Shown: positions 11,421-22,420 of the stretch, one piece after another
Layout of the letters: each line of letters begins with the position of its first letter
How positions within the stretch are numbered: position 1 is the stretch's first letter
Assembly: GCA_028023455.1 (NCBI GenBank)
Contig: JAQFVV010000017.1
Span: forward strand, 2,735,001-2,799,000
Length of the DNA stretch: 64,000 nt
Direction: 5' to 3'
Origin: Epiperipatus broadwayi
Lineage: Eukaryota > Onychophora > Udeonychophora > Euonychophora > Peripatidae
Made by a program: the position numbers and the translations under genes
The notes under the pieces: model-generated
What the model saw: the letters and a program-made list of their open reading frames with translations, nothing else
Told to the model about the DNA's origin: nothing
The model's database searches: none

Positions 11421-11427
11421 TATTTTT

Positions 11428-11590
11428 TATTAAATGATGAGTGCTGGATTAACATGAAATACATATGTTGGAGATCATTTATTATTTTCACATATGTACA
11501 TCAGTTTATGAATATAGTAAAAAACTAAAGGGAGTTTGAATGTCTATGTTCAAGTCCCTTATAATTACATCTAAAACTTAAAGTATATAA
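11428..11590 (+). repeat. Family B repeat, 3' part (B1)
   Basis: Starts inside a hammerhead core (ATGATGAGTGCTGG, then ATGAAATACATA, then TTGGAGATCATTT) and runs to a box-B-like GTTCAAGTCCCTTAT at ~11559. 5' stem I strand is lost, so no active ribozyme. Confidence 0.6.
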
Positions 11591-12031
11591 ATTATACTTC
11601 TATTCAATCAAATATTAAATATCCCAAAAATTGTGGGTCAATAATAATAAAAAATTATATCAACTGCAATAAAATAATCATTGATTTTTGCAATTTATTG
11701 TATTCAATATCAGAAAAATCAGATTCTATTTCTCAGTAGAACTTGGTAATTGTTAGTAAGAATGATAATTGCAGCCGTCTTCCTTTAATTATTCCATCTA
11801 GAAACATCGAAACTTAATAAATCATAATTGGTTTATTCATTTAGGTTATGCAATGGCTGGTACTGACAGCATTTAGCTTACAGAAATTCAAATCTGATAG
11901 CCATAGATAGACTTCAAAAATAATTCCCACAACACAAGCAATTCTATTCATTTCTGAACTAAAATTATCTGACATATGCACATTAATGATACTATGTAAG
12001 TTAGGTTTAAATTAACTTTAGTAGGTTTACT

Positions 12032-12055
12032 ATATATATATATATATATATATAT
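12032..12055. repeat. TA microsatellite beside the retrozyme array
   Basis: A TA run directly abuts the first unit of the 409-bp array. Other ribozyme repeats here (36496-36868, 35720, 8040) also end at TA runs. Confidence 0.85.
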
Positions 12056-12197
12056 GATAAACATAAATGCAAGTTAAAAAACTTGCTAACGCTTGTATTT
12101 ATGTCCACAGATGGCGTCCTACCAAGACTGCCAATCAAGCGTATGTTTTGTTTACATAAACGTCAGAGTAGTTAGTATTCACTATCTCTAACTATAA

Positions 12198-12253
12198 TTC
12201 CACTTTCAGATCATGATTTCAAGCTATTTGCTATCGTCAGTGAAAGACAGGAA
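12198..12253 (-). ncRNA. Type I hammerhead ribozyme, unit 1
   Basis: Minus strand 5' to 3': stem I outer TTCC and inner CTTTCA; core CTGACGA; stem II TAGC..AGCTT hairpin (three solid pairs AGC/GCT); GAAA; palindromic stem III ATCATGAT; C17; then TGAAAG and GGAA closing both parts of stem I perfectly. All invariant core bases are present. Cleavage is expected after the C that follows ATCATGAT. The short palindromic stem III is typical of retrozyme and PLE hammerheads, which work well as dimers in tandem transcripts. Confidence 0.88.
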
Positions 12254-12606
12254 TAAAGAAACTAGATCTGAATACAAACTCTGAGCGTTTATGAAACAAT
12301 TTCTATTCAGCTTGCAAGCGTGAATTTTTTAGACACGTAATGTCTTCAAACTCAGCATAGCAAACCAGATAGCTACATGGGTCTGATCTCAGTTCAGCAT
12401 CACCACATAGTAGAAGCCTCTGCAATCTATATCATTGCAAGAAAGACCTCAAAGGTACATTTATGATAAACAAAAATGCAAGGTAAAAAACTTGCTAACG
12501 CTTGTATTTATGTCCACAGATGGCGTCCTACCAAGACTGCCAATCAAGCGTATGTTTTGTTTACATAAACGTCAGAGTAGTTAGTATTCACTATCTCTAA
12601 CTATAA

Positions 12607-12662
12607 TTCCACTTTCAGATCATGATTTCAAGCTATTTGCTATCGTCAGTGAAAGACAGGAA
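12607..12662 (-). ncRNA. Type I hammerhead ribozyme, unit 2
   Basis: Identical in sequence and fold to the motif 409 bases to the left; all core bases intact. Confidence 0.88.
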
Positions 12663-13015
12663 TAAAGAAACTAGATCTGAATACAAACTCTGAGCGTTTA
12701 TGAAACAATTTCTATTCAGCTTGCAAGCGTGAATTTTTTAGACACGTAATGTCTTCAAACTCAGCATAGCAAACCAGATAGCTACATGGGTCTGATCTCA
12801 GTTCAGCATCACCACATAGTAGAAGCCTCTGCAATCTATATCATTGCAAGAAAGACCTCAAAGGTACATTTATGATAAACAAAAATGCAAGTTAAAAAAC
12901 TTGCTAACGCTTGTATTTATGTCCACAGATGGCGTCCTACCAAGACTGCCAATCAAGCGTATGTTTTGTTTACATAAACGTCAGAGTAGTTAGTATTCAC
13001 TATCTCTAACTATAA

Positions 13016-13071
13016 TTCCACTTTCAGATCATGATTTCAAGCTATTTGCTATCGTCAGTGAAAGACAGGAA
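13016..13071 (-). ncRNA. Type I hammerhead ribozyme, unit 3
   Basis: Identical to units 1 and 2, 409 bases further on. With units 1 and 2 it would release two complete 409-nt monomers from a minus-strand transcript. Confidence 0.88.
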
Positions 13072-13668
13072 TAAAGAAACTAGATCTGAATACAAACTCT
13101 GAGCGTTTATGAAACAATTTCTATTCAGCTTGCAAGCGTGAATTTTTTAGACATGTAATGTCTTCAAACTCAGCATAGCAAACCAGATAGCTACATGGGT
13201 CTGATCTCAGTTCAGCATCACCACATAGTAGAAGCCTCTGCAATCTATATCATTGCAAGAAAGACCTCAAAGGTACATTTATGATAAACAAAAATGCAAG
13301 TTAAAAAACTTGCTAACGCTTGTATTTATGTCCACAGATGGCGTCCTACCAAGACTGCCAATCAAGCGTATGTTTTGTTTACATAAACATCAGAGTAGTT
13401 AGTATTCACTATCTCTAACTATAATTCATCATTAATTATTTTAAATTAAAGCTGGATTCCACATGTGTTTTGTGTAATAATCACTGTTGTTCAAAGCTAT
13501 TCATGCTTCTCATCCTAATGGCACTTAATCTTTCGTAAACAAATATTTAACAATTCTTTACTTTCAATTGCAATTTTTCACAAACTAATCTATTTTTATA
13601 AAATCCTTTTTAATTCTTGAAATTCGTTTCATTGAGATATTTTATATTTCACATTGGATGTTAAGCAA

Positions 13669-13860
13669 AAACTGCCTGAAAATATAAAATCTTTAAATTA
13701 CATTAAAGATCCAAAGAGAAGACAAATATATGAAACCTATTACATTAAAAATAACAAATAATTGTATGAATATTTACAAAACTTTAATAAATTAACAACT
13801 GGTCAATTGGAAGTGAATGGAAAATTATATAAAACAATAAACATAAAGTTTGCATAATAC
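13669..13860 (+). pseudogene. Unrecognised coding-like remnant
   Basis: One frame reads KLPENIKSLNYIKDPKRRQ, then, past one stop, LYEYLQNFNKLTTGQ, with a more protein-like composition than the AT-rich surroundings. I do not recognise the family. It may be a transposon tail or chance. Confidence 0.2.
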
Positions 13861-14029
13861 ATGTATTATTTGTTTTTTATATAGTTATGTAGTCAGTTTT
13901 TTGAAGTTTTATTGCTTCTCTATATGAAGGCTTTATTCTATTTTATTAATGTTTTATTTATTATTGCTCTTATTTACTTCCATTATGATACACTAGGTGG
14001 TGTTATATGTGCAATAATTTGTTAATGTA

Positions 14030-14460
14030 AATGGAAAAATATTGGTGATTTAGTCTGTAAATTATGTAAGGAAGAAAGAGAAAATATTAGGCATCTGTTA
14101 ATTGAATGTACATGCTTGAAAACAGAAAGGGCACATATAATGAAGTTATGAAAGAATAAATATAAAAAAAGTGATTATACAGAAAGTGGATTATTGGTTT
14201 TTATGGTGGGTTTGGGAAAAAATAAGGGGGATTTAGATATAAAGACCATAGAGTTACAAAGATTATGTTGTGGAAATGGGGTGGAGCAGAATATGAGAAA
14301 ACCTAGATTGGGGAATGGAAAATAAAGTGGCTATCAAGTTTCTCTGGGCATAATTGTTGAGAGATTCTTGACTCCATTTAGGAGAAGCTACAGTACATTA
14401 CATCACATCACATTAATTCATTTAAGGAGAAGACATAAAACATCACATCACATCATATAA
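14030..14460 (+). pseudogene. LINE 3' end with zinc knuckle
   Basis: Same family as 8880-10640. It retains the zinc-knuckle region (C-x2-C, ENIRHLLIECTCL), a frame interruption, the untranslated region with GAGAGATTCTTGACTCC, and a 3' tail of repeated CATCA units (CATCACATCACATTA). Confidence 0.7.
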
Positions 14461-14904
14461 TGTTAAAATAGATTAACATTTAAAAAGACATTAAACCATT
14501 TGTCATAAAAGGCATTTTATGTGTGATTAATATATATTTATATTAGCTGTTGTGTATATATTTTTTTATTATTTGTTATATAATTAAATTGTATCTTCCA
14601 GTGAAATGTTTACTGGCTCTCTTTTTAAGCCATCTGCAATGGCATTTTTAAATTAATGTATGTTTTATGTAATGACATACTTTAGCTAATCATCATGGAA
14701 GTTTTAACATCCTAGCATGTCTGGATCATAATTATAACATGAAATGTGAAGCAGAACTTCATGCTTTTGTAGACAATCCACAGAGTGTCATTAATGTTCT
14801 CCCTACTGTCTTACAAACCATTTGAAAATATTTGCATAACTCGAAGCTTCACAACCATATACCATTTGAATTATTTCAAATATTTCAGCAGCAGATCTGA
14901 TATT

Positions 14905-15107
14905 AAACCAATGAACATCACATGATCACAATTCTTTATGCTCACACAGGCTGTTATCACAGATGCAAAACTCTCCATACAGTAGTGATACTCAGTGCAA
15001 GCCAGAGTAATCAATAGATGCATGAAGGTTTCTGCATCCATTAATTATTTTGGCTTGCACTGAGTGGTGCTACTGTATGAATAGTTTTGTCTCTGTGTAT
15101 GCAGCAA
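14905..15107. repeat. Family A foldback (A2), no ribozyme
   Basis: Two inverted copies of the family A 3' end meet near 15025 (GATGCATGAAGGTTTCTGCATCC). The left arm runs from AACATCACATGATCA; the right arm has GGCTTGCACTGAGTGG and CTACTGTATGAATAG. Confidence 0.65.
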
Positions 15108-16150
15108 ATCTGACCAATTAAAAAAATGTGCATTGTTTCATAGCAATAGAAAAATAAAGCACCCTGTCACATTGCATACTGTAAATCATAATCTGGGCAT
15201 CTAGTGCATTAAAATGTTTTGTGATAAATAGATAAATGATGTCACTATTTAACGCAAGCATTGATTCTAGATGGCGCTGCAAACAGTTTGTGGCAGCCAT
15301 TTTTTTACTCAGACACAATTTGTGTATATATATAAAGAAATAATTCCTATGCTGTTTGAAAAATGTTTTATGTCTATTGTTACCTTTTAAATAATTCCTG
15401 CATTAATTTTACAATGAGGAAAAAACAAACAATCAAAGTATTATTTTGTTATGTATTATTTTTTTTTGGGTGTGAATATTTCCAATTTTGTAAAATATTT
15501 ATATGTATATTAATGAAAGACTTTTTTAGAAAACAAACAAAACTATTACAATTTTTATTCTAATTTGTTTTTATTATCTATTTTATCACTAATTAAAGCA
15601 CTTATTTTTATAAGCTTTTATTTATCATCATTTCGTATACGACTCTCTTTATGCATGGATTATATATTTATTCTAAAGTCTGAATATTTATTTTCTCTTT
15701 TTTAATCTCCTAAACGATTACTGACAATAATCTTTAATTCAAATTAATTTTTTTATAATTCTAAATTTCTATTAGTTATATACTAGGTAATTATTTTTGT
15801 TAAATCTGCCAAATAATAAATTAATTAATTATATGCTTTATTAATGACTTTTTAAAAATGATTGATAGCACTACTGGAGGATATGATTAATAAATATTTG
15901 TAGGAGAGTTGAGCAGAATAAATTATCACATTATGAAAATTAATGATCCAAAATTCTTTAGTTTTTTAGCTTTTTACTATGATATATTTAAAATTAAAAC
16001 GTTTTTGATTTGATATACGTATTAGAAAAAAAACAACAACACTACATCCAACGTTTCTTTGAACATTACTTTTCTATATAGTTTTTCTTGACGGTTTATG
16101 TCTGACAATGATATTATAGATGAATTTTTTACTAATTTTTTAAAACTCAA
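15108..16150. other. AT-rich, no gene recognised
   Basis: Only short chance frames. No repeat family recognised. Confidence 0.5.
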
Positions 16151-16187
16151 ATTCAGTTTTGTATATTTTATCAACGTTATTTATTAT

Positions 16188-16500
16188 AGGAGGCAAAACT
16201 CTCCATACAGTAGTGCCAGCAAGCCAGAGTAATCAATGGATGCAAGAAGGTCTGTACATAAAATCCCTATCTAATTCCTACTCATCCAATATCCCCAGAC
16301 TAGTTTTTAACTTGTGGCTTTCATCAGTTAGGAGCCTTGGATCTGAGTGCACTGCACCCAGAGATCTAATGCATTCTTCCAGCAGCCATCTTTTATGTCT
16401 ACTTAACTACAAAACTATGAGTCTGAAATTGAAAAGAATATGCTCATTAGCCTATATAGTCATATAGGTCTGAACTCAGTTCAGTAACCATACATTTTGG
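16188..16500 (-). repeat. Family A repeat (A3) with hammerhead
   Basis: Minus-sense unit: upstream motif (CTGAACTGAGTTCAGACC type, 16486-16456), ribozyme at 16340-16286, 3' part ending CTGTATGGAGAGTTTTGCC at ~16192. The plus-strand open frame covering 16159-16467 is antisense to this repeat and is not a gene. Confidence 0.7.
16286..16340 (-). ncRNA. Hammerhead motif A3, one core change
   Basis: Stem I CCAA/TTGG outer, inner CCTAA/TGGGG weakened by one mismatch; CTGATGA intact; stem II AAGC..GTTA; GAAA changed to AAAA; stem III ACTAGT; C17. The G12 change should abolish cleavage. Confidence 0.65.
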
Positions 16501-16984
16501 TGTCATTTTAATGCAAATGATTCATTAAAAATAATTCATTATCTGAAAGTCTGAAAATTATACAAAAGAAAGTAATAATTGTCAAGGAAAGATATAGAAG
16601 AGAATAAGATTTTAAAAATATAAAACAATATATAGGTATTGGGGAAAAAATTGTTTAGCTATTATTTAAAAAATCAATAACATTGTGAAATGTATCGAAG
16701 AGTTTTACAAGGAATTATATAAAACCACTAAACATCATATGACCACCATTTAATACCAATCCTGCCTAATAGGATAGTTGTGGCTATGGGTATTAAAGAA
16801 CCAAAGACACATAAAATGTATGTGTACTGAATTGAGTTCAGACCTTTATGACTATATAAGCTATTGAGCTTGGATTGAAAATATCGTTTTCAAATTTATT
16901 CTCAGTTTTGTAGTTAAGTAAAAATGAAACGTTGCGCTGGAGGATTGCATTAGATCCTAATATCTAGATGCAGGGCTCTCAGAT

Positions 16985-17039
16985 CCAAGGCTCCTCACTG
17001 ATGACAGCCACAAGCTAGAAACTAGTCTGGGGATATTGG
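16985..17039 (+). ncRNA. Hammerhead ribozyme A4
   Basis: Stem I outer CCAA/TTGG, inner CCTCA/TGGGG with an internal loop; CTGATGA; stem II AGC/GCT with loop CACAA; GAAA; stem III ACTAGT; C17. All invariant core bases present; stem II is short, with a C-A mismatch at its base. Confidence 0.75.
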
Positions 17040-17086
17040 ATGAGTAGGCACTAGATAGGGATTTTATGCACAAGTCTTCTTGCATC

Positions 17087-17236
17087 AATCACAAAAAAAC
17101 AGATACAGTAAAATAAATGAAATTTCAGAAGCAACATGGTAAGAGGGGAAGGATACATGTAAAAAGGGAATGAGAAGTGAAGAGGGGGAAATGATGTGTA
17201 GTCCAGGCCGGTCAGAAATGCATGAAAAAAAAAAGA
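17087..17236. mobile_element. 150-bp nested insert with target duplication and A-tract
   Basis: The 11 bases CTTCTTGCATC occur at both edges (17076-17086 and 17237-17247) while the uninterrupted family has them once. The insert ends in an A-rich tract (about 10 A). Best explained as a retroposed fragment with poly(A). Its source is not recognised. Confidence 0.6.
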
Positions 17237-17301
17237 CTTCTTGCATCCATTGATTACTCTGGCTTGCACTATGTGACACTACTGTATGGAGAGTTTTGCC
17301 T

Positions 17302-17780
17302 GTTTTAAGAAATTATATAGTAATAAAAAAGAAATCAAAGTAATGACTATAATTATTCCATCTTCTAAACTGCCATGGGCTTTAAATGAGGATACAACAG
17401 ATGCAATTAATAACTTTAAAGAAGCAAAGAAAGAAGTAGGCAAAGCTATTTATCAAGCAGATATATGATGAAAATGTACCAGATGATAGGAAAAATGTAG
17501 TAATAATATTGATATTTAAAAAAGGTAATGCAGAATATAGCAGACCTATCTATCAATCAACCATCAATTTTATGCAAAATCTTTACCAGGATAATTACAA
17601 TTCATCTACAACAAATATTAACTCAAATCAACCAAACAAATAAATTGAACTTAAAAATGGTTTTAGCACAGTCGATCACATGGACCTATTGAGATAACTT
17701 GTTGAAAGGACCAATAAATATGAACTGCTATTATGTTTGAATTTGTAAAGTTGGAAAAAAAACATTTGGCTTGGTAAGCA
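17302..17780 (+). pseudogene. RTE-type LINE reverse transcriptase fragment
   Basis: Frame pieces read VPDDRKNVVIILIFKKGN (the W..A.I.PIFKKG motif), AEYSRPI (NYRPI), KNGFSTVDHMDLLR (QAGFR.G.ST.DHI..L) and a decayed F.D..KAF block. This order is that of the RT fingers of RTE/BovB LINEs. Several stops and a frame change; both ends missing. A C-terminal RTE fragment is at 62490-63165. Confidence 0.65.
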
Positions 17781-17794
17781 TTTTCAACTAAAGA

Positions 17795-17925
17795 AGAAAT
17801 AAAAATAATGCTATTTGAAACATTGCATATACTAACTTGTGTGCTGAGTTTTTAATTTTTCTAAAGACATTCATGATTAAATATTAGATGATGGTAATAG
17901 TTCAACATATAAACACAATTATATA
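17795..17925 (+). repeat. Tail of the tRNA-like SINE or PLE 3 end
   Basis: Matches the end of 35240-35410: GCATATACTAAC, TTTTTCTAAAGACATTCA, then ATTAGATGATGG. Neither tRNA-like head nor PLE coding sequence is present. Confidence 0.55.
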
Positions 17926-17929
17926 ATTT

Positions 17930-18779
17930 ATGTTCAAATTTTAATACCAAATTCAATATTGCGACTGAACTTAAATAGAATTTATGTTGTTAGATTTGAT
18001 ATGATCTCAGTTAGTTACAAAGTTGAATAATGACGTCAGTGATTAACTAACAGGAGATTGTTTTTCCGTAGGCATTTCTGCAGGTAAACATGTATATGTG
18101 TGCGCATGCGTGCTTGGCCTCAATTATTTTCAAAGATTGATAATGATGACAATTATTGGTCAATAAGAGACTGGTTTCTTCAAAAGCATTAACTGCATAA
18201 AATAATGGTGTGAGTGTGTTTGTGTGTGTAAGAAATACATAACATTTAAATAGTATACAACAAAATCATTTCTCTCTACCATTCTTAAAAAGAACTATTA
18301 TTAGGCTAATGAACTGTTGGGTAGTTAGAATTTACTTTCCTATGTTTGATCTGTAATTAAAAATAGATAAATACTCGTTTGTTAAAAAACAAAAAATCTA
18401 AGCTTGCTTAAAAGAATCACAGCTTCTTGAGGAAAAAAAAAACTCAAGTTTTAATAGGGCTCTATCTAAAGATTGTAGACATAACAACAGATGTCATTAG
18501 TAATTGAGTGATTTCATAAGAAGTTTAATCATCAGAGGTGACAAAGTTAGGCCACTATCCATGGTTCTTAAACTTTAGGGTCTGCCACTCTATGACTGCC
18601 TCAAATTACTCAAGAGACACTCATTTGCTATGAGGTATTATTAATTAACAATTATTTTATATACCTTTTATGAATTTGATAGCATTCAGAAAATGTTACG
18701 AGCATTCTGCTAATTTAGTTTCCATTTATTTAAGATTAAAAAGATCAGAGTAAAAAACAACAAGCAAACAAATAATTGT
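17930..18779. other. No gene recognised
   Basis: AT-rich with a short TG run near 18215; nothing else identified. Confidence 0.5.
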
Positions 18780-18975
18780 TACATTTTGATTTATAAGTGT
18801 CAAACCCACTCCATCCACTATTTTGGCACTATCCACTTCAGATAAATTCAGTAGTGATTATCATTAATCATTTAGTAAACAAGAGATTGTCTCTAGCACA
18901 AATATAAACTTTAAACCTCAGTTAAATATTAATATATCTGATTTTTTTGTAATTAAACATACACACATGCAATTA
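18780..18975 (-). repeat. Family B, 5' part only
   Basis: Minus sense matches the upstream region of the copies at 23736-24190 and 61240-61500 (CTAGAGACAATCTCTTG, GTGTCAAA-type segment). The ribozyme part is absent. Confidence 0.5.
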
Positions 18976-19199
18976 TTCATATTTCACTTTCCCAAGCATA
19001 ATATCTTTATAAGGTACTTTGGTATATATCTGCTATAACATATTACCCCACTGTATTCTATGTTAACAATATGTTTAAATAATACCTCCAAGGAATGTGT
19101 GGTCAAACTTAGTCAATAAAATTTGTCCTCAGATCCCATGGAGGTGTTATTTTAAAGATATCACAAACTTAGAATAATGTCACTGAAGTAATGCTATTA

Positions 19200-19590
19200 A
19201 ATCAGGCAAAATTCTCTTTACAATAGTGTCACTCAGGGTAAGCTCGAGCAATTAATGAATGAAGGAAGGTTCCTATCTAATGCCTATGCATCCAATATCC
19301 CCAGATTAGTTTCTATCTTGTGGCTTTCAACAGTGAGGAGTTTTATAGTTATGTAGAGATTAAAAGTGGCTGCTGGGGGAGTGCATTGAATCCTAAGATC
19401 TAGATGCAATGCTTTCTGATCCAAGGCTCCTCACTGATGAAAACTATTGATTACTCTGGCTTGCACAGAGTGGCTCTATTGCATGGAGTTTTTCCTGCAT
19501 TAATTAACAGATATGAGCAAGCATAAGAAGTGGTGGTCATGTGATGTTTAATGGTTTAAAGTAATATGTCTCACCATGTGTAATACCAGC
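19200..19590. repeat. Family A foldback (A5)
   Basis: Left arm is minus sense with a decayed hammerhead at 19292-19340 (CTGTTGA instead of CTGATGA, TAATC at the cleavage end); the right arm is plus sense and holds stem I and CTGATGA at ~19421-19440 but then jumps to the 3' part (ATTGATTACTCTGG). It ends with the family end block TGGTCATGTGATGTTTAATGG at ~19560. Confidence 0.65.
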
Positions 19591-19599
19591 CTCCAAATC

Positions 19600-21370
19600 T
19601 AAAAAAATGGGAAGATATATTCATTATAAAAAAGAAAAAAAACACATTGCAATACTAAATAAAAACAGATAATTGTGTCTTTTTAATACTACATTTTTAT
19701 GAGTTTTTATTGTGGCACTTTGCACTGTCTTAAACAATAAACATCCACTACTATAATATCAAACTTCAAATATAAAAAAAAAAAAAACACATCTTTTTTC
19801 CAATGATAAAGAGATACATTGGTTATGGGGAAAAAAATATGAAAAAGAACCCTGAAATATTTTTTAAATGGTGAACTTTTTAGCTTCATAACTTTTTTTA
19901 GCCTAAAACAATAATGAACTGTAAGTTCAATTTTATATTTTTAATATATATATAAAAACAAAAAAAGACTTACAAATCCAATAAATAATATTATATTTCA
20001 ACCAGAGGACTGGTTTTCATCAGAAAGAAAAAAAATACACAGTAAAATTACAGATTTGGTAGAAGATTAAAAATTTAACAAAACCCCCCTGATTGGTCAC
20101 AAAATCTAACACAGAATATCTACCCAATCAATGACAAAATTCAAACAAAAAAAACTACATTCCCTCCTAATCAAGCTTAAATTCTATTTAAATTAAAATA
20201 AATATAAAAATAAAAAATCCAAAATTAAAAATTAAAATATACATATGTGCATACATACAAAAATTAGACTATGCTCACATACAAAAAAATAGCTGTGCTC
20301 ACATTAATATTCATTAAAAACTAAAATACTTATACATTTTAATCAAAAATTATAGTTAGTGCAAAGTACAATAATTTATAACTAATTATTTATCTATAAA
20401 CCAATTAAACACAGATATTAAACATCCATATAACCAATCTTTACATAAAAAACCTCATATAAGAAAATTTTCACAAAAAAAACACACATATAAAAATCAC
20501 TCTTTCCCCGCCTCTTACGAGGCTCCTCGTAGACATCTGACATCACTCTAACTCAGCCAGTTTTTATACGAAAATATTCGTTAAACACGTATTGAATTCG
20601 TTTTTAAAAGTTCTGTAAGATGGTGCCATCTTCCGATTTATTTTACAAGTAAAAAATAAAAAAAAACGCATTTAAACCTAAACAAAGAAGGAACATTATT
20701 TGTGATTGGTTCTTAGCATGCTCTCAGCCGAAAAAGACATTCTGATTGGCTGGAAAGAACAAAGAAACTGCCTGATCAAAGAAAATAAAGAAAAACGCTG
20801 AGATTTTCATTTCGAATATGATTTAAATTATTATAAAATTATATTTATGGAAATTAAAAAGTATTTTCAGAGAGAATAATAAAAAAACAAAATTATTTTT
20901 GAAAAATATTGAAGATTTTAGTAAAAATATTGAAGATGGAGTAAAAAGAAATATTTACTTTTCTATAACGTAAAAGTCGATCTTTTTGTTTATATTATAG
21001 CTTTTATGTTGCCGATATTGAATATTTTAGAATAAATAAATAGCAATTTATTTTTGAAGGAACTTTCGTTCTCTTCATAACCTGAAAAATTAATAATATA
21101 CTTTTTATAAACGTATCTGAGTTGAATTTAATATTATAGGCGAATATGTTTTAACAATAGGCTTTGTCTTCAGTTTGTGAGTTGGCCAATTAAAAGATTT
21201 GATTTTTATCTGATACAACCAATAATAAAATTAGCAGTTAAAAGGTTAGGAGACCAGGTAACACAGAGATGTAATAGTTCCAGTGTTCAAATTCAATCCA
21301 TATATATTTATGACTTTATTTCTTTGCAATTATCATTTTGATCTTGAGGCTTTGGCAATGTTATATTGCT
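19600..21370. other. No gene recognised; one hammerhead-like core
   Basis: At 19985-20023 (minus) CTGATGA, a perfect six-pair hairpin AACCAG/CTGGTT and GAAA are present, but I find no stem I, so it is not called a ribozyme. The rest is AT-rich, slightly richer in GC at 20500-20780, with no coding signal. Confidence 0.45.
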
Positions 21371-21374
21371 AAAG

Positions 21375-21645
21375 CTATTAATACATGATGTATCTGAATT
21401 TAGTTCAGCTCCATATGGCTATTTAATTAAGTTAGGTAGCTGGATTTTAAGACATAGATGTCTGAAAATTTCAGACTTTTTACTTCCATTAGATAGATGC
21501 TGGGTTTAAGCTGGTATTTTTAGATCTAATGTCTGAATATCATAGCACCTCATTGATGAAAGCCAACAGATAGAAACTGGTCTATTCAGACAAGCTTGTT
21601 AAAAGCTATTCATGTTCATTATATAATGTAAATACATATATAAAG
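21375..21645 (+). repeat. Family C repeat (C2)
   Basis: Upstream motif at 21393-21420 (GAATTTAGTTCAG, CCATATGGCTAT), then GTCTGAAAATTTCAGAC, then a decayed hammerhead at 21536-21590 (TTGATGA; GAAACTGGTC present), then GTTAAAAGCTATTCATG and a TA-rich end. Confidence 0.6.
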
Positions 21646-21649
21646 TTTT

Positions 21650-22420
21650 ATCAAAAACAAAAAAATAAATAAATATATAAAGTTTTAGCTGTAAATGAAT
21701 TTTTAAATATAAAACTATTAATTACAAAATGATGCAAAAGATGTATTACATTGTGTTGGTGTGTAAAACAAGTCACTGTGGTGGTCTGAACTGCTTAGTA
21801 TCTTTCAAAATGCAAAGGAAAGGGTCATACAGATCAGCACATTTTAGAACTTAGTGATGTGCATATATGTGAGAAGTTGGTAATGTGATGTATATATATG
21901 GCATGGATTAGTCATGCTAGGATTCTTGGATAACACGATATCATAAATAGAAATTTTGAATAACTATTACCATATGCAAGCATCACCAAGTGACTTTGGA
22001 GTAATATGTCATAGCAGGTATAATATAAAAGTACCTTTTATAAATATATTTAATAACCTCCACACTTCATATATTCTTTTAACCCATATAAATAAAGACA
22101 CAAAAAACAAATGACTACCAAAATACATTTCATGATGAATAAATAAATAATATTGAAAAGTTTTTTAACTCATATATTCTCTGCCTAAAGATAGATTGAC
22201 TAAATAGTCCAACCAAAGTTCACACTAACCCAACCTAATTTAATCTAGCAATCTGATTTTAAAGCTACATAATAGACTTTGATAAACCGAAATTCATACT
22301 CCAGATGATTATGGTATTATTTTTCCTTATCTTTAACATTAACAAAAAATTTCAAATATGTACTTTATAAATTGCAATAAAAATGCTTTTCACGGTATTA
22401 CTTTCTTTTAAATACAATGG
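21650..22420. other. No gene recognised
   Basis: AT-rich unique-looking sequence. Confidence 0.45.

Larger units (their letters stand above)
12053..13427 (-). mobile_element. Retrozyme-like tandem array, 409-bp unit x 3.4
   Basis: A 409-bp unit repeats head to tail: the marker GCAAGTTAAAAAACTTGC or its variant starts at 12070, 12479, 12888 and 13297, exactly 409 apart. Copies are nearly identical (a few substitutions), so amplification is recent. On the minus strand each full unit carries a canonical type I hammerhead ribozyme (three copies, listed separately). The right end of the array at ~13427 stops ~9 bases short of a fourth cleavage site. Known animal retrozymes are tandem units of similar size with type I hammerheads, no protein, and circular RNA products. 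I infer that minus-strand transcripts would self-cleave to 409-nt monomers. A diverged single unit is at 36496-36868. A satellite origin is an alternative, but the ribozyme argues for a retrozyme. Confidence 0.85.
16722..17301 (+). repeat. Family A repeat (A4), nearly full, with nested insertion
   Basis: Sense copy: short inverted end block (AACATCATATGACCACC), unit start AATACCAATCCTGCC, upstream motif at 16827-16860, ribozyme at 16985-17039, and 3' end to ACTGTATGGAGAGTTTTGCC. Removing the insert at 17087-17236 leaves ~430 bp, close to the ~446-bp period seen at 63190-63640. Confidence 0.75.

Noticed and set aside
16159-16467. 102-codon plus-strand frame
   Set aside because: Lies antisense in a family A repeat whose other copies do not keep the frame.
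20500-20780. GC-richer stretch with ATTGG/CCAAT-like boxes as a gene promoter
   Set aside because: No transcript-like coding sequence follows on either strand.
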